Part shown: piece after piece, positions 58,579-64,000 of the stretch
Numbering within the stretch: position 1 is the stretch's first letter
How the letters are laid out: every line of letters starts with the position of its first letter
NCBI GenBank assembly: GCA_934122115.1
Contig: CAKOVU010000003.1
Location: forward strand, 62,001 to 126,000
Direction of reading: 5' to 3'
DNA from: UMGS1901 sp934122115
Lineage (GTDB): Bacteria > Bacillota > Clostridia > TANB77 > CAG-508
Length of the DNA: 64,000 nucleotides
The notes under the pieces: model-generated
The model's input: the letters and a program-made list of their open reading frames with translations, nothing else
Databases searched by the model: none
Told to the model about the DNA's origin: nothing
Position numbers and translations under genes: made by a program

Positions 58579-59769
58579 ATGAAAATACTAGTTTTAAATT
58601 GTGGAAGTTCATCACTAAAATATCAATTAATCAATATGGATAATGAAAGAGTTATTGCTAAAGGAAATTTTGAGAGAATAGGAGAGAAAAAATCATTTCT
58701 AACACATAAAATTGATGGAAAGAAATTTGTATATAATGAAGTTGCAATGAATCATGAAGATGCATTGAATTTGATTATGAAAGAATTATTAAATCCAGAT
58801 CATAAAGCAATTGACAGCCTAAAGGAAATAAATGCTATAGGGCATAGAATTGTTGGTGGAGGAGAAATTTTTGATAAATCTGTATTAATCGACGAAGAAG
58901 CTTTAAAGGGAATTCAAGATTGTGCAAAATTGGCTCCATTACATAACCCAGCAGCAATACTAGGAATAAAAGCTTGCCAAAAAGCTATGCCTGGAGTACC
59001 GATGGTAGCAGCTTTTGATACTGCATTCCATCAAACAATGCCAAAGGAAAATTATTTATATCCAATACCTTATGAATATTATGAAAAATATGGAATTAGA
59101 AAATATGGAGCTCATGGTACATCACACAAATATGTTGCACAAAGAGCAGCAAAACTTATGAATAAAAATATAGAAGATTTAAAAATAGTTACTTGCCATT
59201 TAGGACAAGGAGCTAGTATATGTGCAGTACAAGGAGGAAAAAGCGTAGATACTTCAATGGGGTTAACACCATTAGGAGGAATTGCAATGGTTACACGTTC
59301 TGGTGACTTAGATCCATCAGTTGTTACAGCTATTATGAAAAAAGAAAATTTAACCCCTGATGAAATGGAAAGCATTTTAAATAAAAAGTCAGGTCTAACT
59401 GCTATGTGCAAATTAGTTCCAGATTTTAGAGAAATAGAAAATGCTTCAAATGAAGGAAATCCAGATGCGGTAGTTGCTATAAATAAATTTGTTTCTACTA
59501 TAGCTCAATATGTAGCAAGATATGCAGCTGTTATGGAAGGAATAGATGCAATTGTATTTACTGGGGGAATCGGAGAAAACCAATTCAGAATAAGAAATAA
59601 GATTTGCAAGAAATTGAAATTTATGGGTGTGGATTTTGATGAAGAAAAAAACAATGAATTTAGAGATGAAGGAGAAATCTCGAAGCCAGATTCTAAGGTA
59701 AAAGTATTTGTAATACCAACTGATGAGGAAATGGTTATTGCAAGAGATACATTAAATTTAATTTCTTAA
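58579..59769 (+). CDS. ackA: Acetate kinase, second tandem copy
   Basis: This 396-residue paralogue is clearly homologous to the previous gene along its length, with long identical runs such as KILVLNCGSSSLKYQLI and YLYPIPYEYYEKYGIRKYGA. It has GHRIVGGGE, where the His of the HGGE loop is replaced by Gly, and LNKKSGLTAMCKLVPDFREIE, where the first copy has LYALSGISSDNRD; SGLSSD is the canonical form. FTGGIGENQFRIR here is closer to the classical loop. So each copy has kept some conserved features the other lost. It starts after AAGGAGAAAAAAT. Possible roles: a differently regulated acetate kinase or one adapted to another short-chain acyl phosphate. Confidence 0.93.
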   Translation: MKILVLNCGSSSLKYQLINMDNERVIAKGNFERIGEKKSFLTHKIDGKKFVYNEVAMNHEDALNLIMKELLNPDHKAIDSLKEINAIGHRIVGGGEIFDKSVLIDEEALKGIQDCAKLAPLHNPAAILGIKACQKAMPGVPMVAAFDTAFHQTMPKENYLYPIPYEYYEKYGIRKYGAHGTSHKYVAQRAAKLMNKNIEDLKIVTCHLGQGASICAVQGGKSVDTSMGLTPLGGIAMVTRSGDLDPSVVTAIMKKENLTPDEMESILNKKSGLTAMCKLVPDFREIENASNEGNPDAVVAINKFVSTIAQYVARYAAVMEGIDAIVFTGGIGENQFRIRNKICKKLKFMGVDFDEEKNNEFRDEGEISKPDSKVKVFVIPTDEEMVIARDTLNLIS

Positions 59770-59777
59770 TTATAAAT

Positions 59778-59834
59778 AAAAAGTATTCTTTATATTGTTA
59801 CTCCTTATGAGCTACAATTAAAGGATACTTTTTT
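59778..59834. terminator. Bidirectional terminator between ackA and the Xer recombinase
   Basis: AAAAAGTATTCTTTATATTGT (59778-59798) pairs, with one G-U pair and one bulge, to ACAATTAAAGGATACTTTTTT (59814-59834). It overlaps the recombinase stop codon. Confidence 0.85.
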
Positions 59835-60810
59835 AATAGTTGGCAAGAGGATTATCTTCAACTGCATGTCTAATTTGATCGTTATTTACGTGTGTGTATA
59901 TTTCTGTTGTAGATATACTTTCATGTCCTAAAAGCTCTTGTAAAGCTCTAATATCAACATTGCCATATTGGTACATTAAGGTTGCTGCCGTATGCCTTAG
60001 TTTGTGAACAGAATATTTATTAGTATCAAGACCAGCCTTAGTTAATTCATTTTTTACTATATATTGTACTGTTCTATTGCTGATTCTTTCTAATCTTTCG
60101 CTTAAGAATAAAGCTTTTTCTGAGCCAGATCGAATTCCTTGTTTAGACCTTATGGATAAATATTGATTAATAGCCTCCATACAAGCTTTGTTCAAATATA
60201 TAGTTCTTTCTTTGTTTCCTTTACCAATTACATTCATCTTACATTCTGAAAATTCAATATCATTTATATTTATCCCTACTAATTCTGATAAACGCATACC
60301 ACAATTTAAAAATAGTGTTATTATTGCAAAATCTCGTTCTTTATTTCTATCATTATCATCCTGAATGGTAGCATTTAATAATTTTTTACTCTCGTCAAGG
60401 GATAAATATCGTGGTATTCTTTTTCCAATTTTAGGAGTTTCTAAGTTTAAAGCAGGGTTAGTATCTATTAAGCCTTTTTTCTGGCAAAGATAATTAAAAA
60501 ATACTCTAATGGAAGAGGCTTTGCGTGCTCTTGTAGCAGGTTTGCTTTGAAATGTATTAGCTAAATAAAATAGATATGAATGTATGTCATCTAAAGTAAT
60601 TTTGCTTATTGTTTCTATTGTCATATCTTTAATTGGTATGGCTGCTAAATCTTCTTCATCTGTCATATGATAATGCTTTTTTATATATTTAAGAAATCTG
60701 TTAATGTCATAGTTGTATTCCTTTACAGTATTTGGCGATTTGTTTAATATTGTTGCAGTATATTCTAAAAAAGAATTAAGAAATTCTGGATTTTCATCTG
60801 TATTTATCAT
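59833..60810 (-). CDS. Tyrosine recombinase, XerC/XerD type
   Basis: The 325-residue recombinase resolves chromosome dimers. The start is the ATG at 60810, with AAAGGATGC upstream; the longer frame from 60843 includes this site. The N-terminal SAM-like core-binding domain has FLEYTATILNKSPNTVKEYNYDINRFLKYI. The catalytic part has LNCGMRLSELVGININDI (Arg), GKGNKERTIYLN (Lys), HKLRHTAATLMYQYG (HxxR), LLGHESISTTEIYTHV (His and the nucleophile Tyr). The order and lengths match Xer proteins of the core genome, not phage integrases, and no other mobile-element gene is near. XerC versus XerD cannot be settled here. Confidence 0.9.
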   Translation of the reverse strand: MINTDENPEFLNSFLEYTATILNKSPNTVKEYNYDINRFLKYIKKHYHMTDEEDLAAIPIKDMTIETISKITLDDIHSYLFYLANTFQSKPATRARKASSIRVFFNYLCQKKGLIDTNPALNLETPKIGKRIPRYLSLDESKKLLNATIQDDNDRNKERDFAIITLFLNCGMRLSELVGININDIEFSECKMNVIGKGNKERTIYLNKACMEAINQYLSIRSKQGIRSGSEKALFLSERLERISNRTVQYIVKNELTKAGLDTNKYSVHKLRHTAATLMYQYGNVDIRALQELLGHESISTTEIYTHVNNDQIRHAVEDNPLANY

Positions 60811-60949
60811 TAATAAGCATCCTTTCAAAAGTAATATAAACATATTATATAATTGGGATATTTTAAAGTCAACAAACTAATGAAATTTATATTATTAAAA
60901 TTTATAATATGTGACATAATAAGAAAAAATTAAATCAATGGAGGAAAAA

Positions 60950-63541
60950 ATGAAAATAGAAAAAAAACTAAAGAACTATAGTCAAATGTCAAGCATAGAA
61001 ATTTTTAAAGATTTAAAGACTTCAATTGATGGAATTAGTTTTACGGAAATAGAAGAAAAACAAGAAGAATATGGTAAAAATGTAATTGATATAAAAAATA
61101 ATAATACAACATTAAGCAGACTAAAGGAAGTTTTTATAAATCCATTTAATATTGTGCTTATAATAGTTGCTATTATTACTTTTTTTACAGATGTAGTATT
61201 TGCAACAAGCAAGGATTATATAACATTTTCACTAATTATAGGCACTGTTTTTATTTCTGCTATGATTTCTTTCTTCCAGCAAACTAGCTCAGATAAAGCA
61301 GTACAGAAATTAAAGAAAATGATTTCTAATAAAGTAGATGTAATTAGAGACGGACTGCAAAGTTCTGTAGATGTTGAAGAAATTGTTCTAGGTGATATCG
61401 TAAAATTATCGTCAGGAGATATGATTCCTGGAGATGTAATTTTTTTAGAAGCGAAAGACCTTTTTATAGATCAAGCTTCGTTAACAGGAGAATCTAATCC
61501 AGTAGAAAAATTTTCAGTATGCAAAGATAAGGAAGCATCTTTAACAGATATTTCTAATATAGGATTTTCAGGAACGAATATTGTAAGTGGAAGTGCAATG
61601 GCTGTGGTAGTAGCAACTGGCACGAACACATATTTTGGAAGCATGGCAAAATCTTTGTATAGTGTGAATGAGAAAAATAGCTTTGAAAAAGGCGTTGATA
61701 GTGTAAGTAAACTATTAATAAAATTTATGGTTGTAATGGTTCCTATTATATTAATTATAAATCTTACTACTAAAGGAGATTGGTGGGATTCATTGATATT
61801 TGCAATAACGATTGCAGTAGGATTAACACCAGAAATGTTGCCAGTTATAATGACCTCCGCTCTAGCAAATGGAGCAATGCAAATGTCTAAGAAAAAGACG
61901 ATAGTAAAAAGGCTAAGTGCAATTCAAACTTTTGGTGAAATGAATATTTTATGTACAGATAAAACTGGAACGTTAACAGAAGATAATGTAATACTTGAGA
62001 AATATATGGATATTGAAGGAAATGAGAGCAAACGAGTTTTAAAGCATGCTTTTTTAAACAGCTATTTTCAGACAGGATTAAAAAATCTAATTGATGTGGC
62101 TATAATCTCTAGAGCTGAGAAAGAAAGTATGAATGTATTTAAGGAAATGTATATAAGAGAAGACGAGATTCCATTTGACTTTTCAAGGAGAAGAATGAGT
62201 GTAGTTTTGAAGGATCAAAATGGTAAAAGACAGTTAATTACAAAAGGTGCATTTGATGAAATAATGGCAATCTGCTCTTATATAGATATAAACGGAGAAG
62301 CAGTTAAATTCACAGAAGAGTTTAGAAAAAAAGTGTATATGTTGTACGAAAAAAATAACAAAGAAGGATTACGAATTGTTGCAGTTGCTCAAAAAAACCA
62401 TATACACGAAGTAGAAGTATTTAATACAAGTGATGAAAGTGACATGGTTTTAATTGGACTAGTAGGATTTTTAGATCCACCTAAGGAGAGTGCAAGAGAA
62501 GCTATAACAGCTTTAAATAAGCATGGAGTTGATACCGTTGTTTTAACAGGAGATAGTGAAGGCGTAGCCGTAAATGTATGCAAGAAAGTAGGAATATCAA
62601 CAGAAAATTGTTTGACAGGTAAAGAAGTAGAAGAGTTAAATGATGAACAATTGAAAAAGAGAGTAATAAACTGCCATTTATATTCAAAACTTTCTCCTAT
62701 ACAAAAACAAAGAATAGTAAGAATCTATCAAGAAATGGGAAATACTGTTGGCTACATGGGAGATGGTATTAATGATAGCCTTTCACTTAAACAAGCAGAT
62801 GTAGGAATATCTGTAGATACAGCAGTGGATATCGCAAAAGAAACTGCAGACATTATTTTACTAGAAAAAGATTTAAAAGTACTTGAAGAAGGCGTTATTA
62901 TTGGTAGAAAAACATTTACTAACATTTTAAAATATTTAAAGATGGCAACAAGTGGAAATTTTGGCAATATGCTATCAGTTATAATTGCAAGTATATTTTT
63001 GCCATTTTTACCAATGCTTCCTATTCATATATTAATACAAAATTTATTAAATGATTTTGCTCAAATAGGTATGCCTTTTGACAATGTAGATGAAGAATAC
63101 TTAATGACACCTCAAAAGTGGAATACCGAAAATATAAAGAAATTCATGTTTATTTTCGGAAGTGTTAGTACTATTTTAGATATACTGTGCTTTGTAATTT
63201 TATGGTTTGTGATGAAATTTAATACAATGGAAAAAGCAATATTATTTCAAACAGGTTGGTTTGCATTTGGAATAATTTCTCAAACATTAATAATCCATAT
63301 GATGCGTACCACAAAAATTCCGTTTATTACAAGTAAACCGTCAAAACAATTAGTAATTTCTACAATCTCAATAGTAATATTAACACTAATAATTTGTTTT
63401 ACTAATATAGGATTTATGTTTGATTTAGCAGAGCTACCTATAAATTTTGGAATAATCATATTGTTACTAGTAATTGTTTATGCTATTGTTATACAAGTTT
63501 ATAAGAAAATATATCTAAAAAAAAATGATGAATGGCTATAA
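60950..63541 (+). CDS. mgtA: Magnesium-translocating P-type ATPase (MgtA type)
   Basis: This 863-residue P3-type ATPase imports Mg2+. The ATG at 60950 is preferred: GGAGG at 60940-60944 overlaps an earlier ATG (60938) but is correctly spaced for 60950. Landmarks are IDQASLTGESNPVEKFS (actuator TGES), AVGLTPEMLPVIMTSALANGAMQMSKKK (the MgtA-typical membrane motif), CTDKTGTLTEDNVIL (phosphorylated Asp), DFSRRRMSVVL, LTGDSEGVAVNVC and GYMGDGINDSLSLKQADVGISVD. About ten helices are placed as usual. No M-box Mg2+ riboswitch of the standard size fits in the 139 bases upstream. Confidence 0.94.
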   Translation: MKIEKKLKNYSQMSSIEIFKDLKTSIDGISFTEIEEKQEEYGKNVIDIKNNNTTLSRLKEVFINPFNIVLIIVAIITFFTDVVFATSKDYITFSLIIGTVFISAMISFFQQTSSDKAVQKLKKMISNKVDVIRDGLQSSVDVEEIVLGDIVKLSSGDMIPGDVIFLEAKDLFIDQASLTGESNPVEKFSVCKDKEASLTDISNIGFSGTNIVSGSAMAVVVATGTNTYFGSMAKSLYSVNEKNSFEKGVDSVSKLLIKFMVVMVPIILIINLTTKGDWWDSLIFAITIAVGLTPEMLPVIMTSALANGAMQMSKKKTIVKRLSAIQTFGEMNILCTDKTGTLTEDNVILEKYMDIEGNESKRVLKHAFLNSYFQTGLKNLIDVAIISRAEKESMNVFKEMYIREDEIPFDFSRRRMSVVLKDQNGKRQLITKGAFDEIMAICSYIDINGEAVKFTEEFRKKVYMLYEKNNKEGLRIVAVAQKNHIHEVEVFNTSDESDMVLIGLVGFLDPPKESAREAITALNKHGVDTVVLTGDSEGVAVNVCKKVGISTENCLTGKEVEELNDEQLKKRVINCHLYSKLSPIQKQRIVRIYQEMGNTVGYMGDGINDSLSLKQADVGISVDTAVDIAKETADIILLEKDLKVLEEGVIIGRKTFTNILKYLKMATSGNFGNMLSVIIASIFLPFLPMLPIHILIQNLLNDFAQIGMPFDNVDEEYLMTPQKWNTENIKKFMFIFGSVSTILDILCFVILWFVMKFNTMEKAILFQTGWFAFGIISQTLIIHMMRTTKIPFITSKPSKQLVISTISIVILTLIICFTNIGFMFDLAELPINFGIIILLLVIVYAIVIQVYKKIYLKKNDEWL

Positions 63542-63556
63542 AAAATTTAAATAATA

Positions 63557-63585
63557 TTGGCAAAAAATATATATTGTAGTAAAAT
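63557..63585 (+). promoter_or_regulatory. Promoter of metK
   Basis: TTGGCA (63557-63562) and TAAAAT (63580-63585) have a 17-base spacer, 21 bases before the metK ATG. There is no room for a SAM riboswitch leader. Confidence 0.7.
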
Positions 63586-63606
63586 AGACCAGAAAGGAGC
63601 AAAGAA

Positions 63607-64000
63607 ATGAAGAGATTATTTACGTCAGAAAGTGTTACAGAAGGACATCCAGACAAATTATGTGACTATATATCAGATAGTATTCTGGATAGTTACTTAG
63701 AAAAAGATAAAAATGCGAGAGTTGCGTGCGAAACCGTTGCAGGCAAAGGAGAAATTTATATAACAGGAGAAATTACATCATCAGCTAATATTGATATTGA
63801 GCAAGTGGCAAGAAATACTATAAAAGAGGTAGGATATGCTGATAGTGAATATGATATAGATTATAGAACTTGCAAAATATATATCAATTTATCTAAGCAA
63901 TCACCTGATATAGCTCAAGGAGTTGATAAATCATTAGAAGATAAAGAGGGAGAAGAGGTTGATTCAGAAGGAGCAGGAGACCAAGGATTAATGTTTGGCT
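63607..64000 (+). CDS. metK: S-adenosylmethionine synthetase, N-terminal part (cut by right window edge)
   Basis: MetK makes SAM from methionine and ATP. The visible 131 residues include FTSESVTEGHPDKLCDYISDSILD (the ATP- and Mg-binding N-terminal motif with the catalytic His), KGEIYITGEITSS and the GAGDQGLMFG signature at the edge (its Asp and Gln bind methionine). The ATG at 63607 follows AAAGGAG at 63593-63599. The rest lies beyond 64000. It is not cotranscribed with mgtA, having its own promoter. Confidence 0.97.
   Translation, partial: MKRLFTSESVTEGHPDKLCDYISDSILDSYLEKDKNARVACETVAGKGEIYITGEITSSANIDIEQVARNTIKEVGYADSEYDIDYRTCKIYINLSKQSPDIAQGVDKSLEDKEGEEVDSEGAGDQGLMFG

Noticed and set aside
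59833..60810. Integrase of a mobile element
   Set aside because: Domain layout and length are those of host XerC/D; there is no excisionase, attachment-site repeat or cargo nearby.
60811..60949. M-box Mg2+ riboswitch before mgtA
   Set aside because: The interval is short and almost pure A/T, without the conserved G/C-containing helices of an M-box.
63542..63606. SAM riboswitch before metK
   Set aside because: Only 65 bases separate the genes and they hold a plain sigma-A promoter; no riboswitch core fits.

Overview
The window looks like a chromosome segment of a low-GC (about 30% by eye), endospore-forming, Gram-positive anaerobe of the Clostridia type, probably an uncultured or gut lineage. 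The evidence is spoIVA, a gerA-type germinant receptor operon, a spore photoproduct lyase, the pta-ackA acetate route, AGGAGG-like ribosome binding sites, sigma-A promoters with 17-base spacers, and AT-rich codon use. I see no rRNA, tRNA, CRISPR array, insertion sequence or prophage. The window is mostly host housekeeping and cell-envelope DNA; both end genes (a glycosyltransferase on the left, metK on the right) are cut by its borders.

Layout. 1-9.85 kb is a polysaccharide operon: an ABC-2 exporter pair, a small coiled-coil protein, three cytoplasmic glycosyltransferases (one a GT4-GT2 fusion), a GT-C-like membrane protein and a UDP-galactopyranose-mutase-like flavoprotein, closed by a strong terminator. 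10-19 kb holds a secreted three-lectin glucosaminidase with SH3b domains, a cadherin-like surface protein, a TagO/WecA-type lipid carrier transferase, a polyprenyl-phosphate glycosyltransferase, ruvB and a large membrane protein. 19-26 kb is an accessory stretch: a QueH-GNAT fusion, spore photoproduct lyase, a RelB-RelE module, a Nudix gene with its middle deleted, a DUF362 protein, two anchored proteins of unknown function, a decayed DUF2281 gene and an S51 peptidase. 26-44 kb is housekeeping: polA, a lytic transglycosylase, galE, a galM-like gene with a frameshift, valS, tsaC, folD, a frameshifted dprA, a class A PBP, cysS and ftsH. 44-50 kb is sporulation: gerAA-AB-AC on the minus strand, divergent from spoIVA. 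50-54.9 kb has a eukaryote-like (UAP1/AGX-type) UDP-sugar pyrophosphorylase next to a GlmU whose pyrophosphorylase active site is lost, then small membrane proteins and an HD-domain protein. 55-64 kb has RNase P RNA, an RluA-type pseudouridine synthase, pta with two tandem acetate kinases, a Xer recombinase, an MgtA-type P-type ATPase and metK.

How it fits together. The envelope genes form one theme: UDP-GlcNAc supply (UAP1-like enzyme plus GlmU acetyltransferase), UDP-hexose interconversion (galE), lipid-linked priming (TagO type), glycan assembly and ABC export, and peptidoglycan synthesis and remodelling (PBP, SLT, glucosaminidase). The most notable inference is that the pyrophosphorylase step of UDP-GlcNAc synthesis has moved from GlmU to the adjacent UAP1-like enzyme. 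Several genes are visibly broken (dprA, galM-like, Nudix, DUF2281), which means either recent decay or assembly indels.
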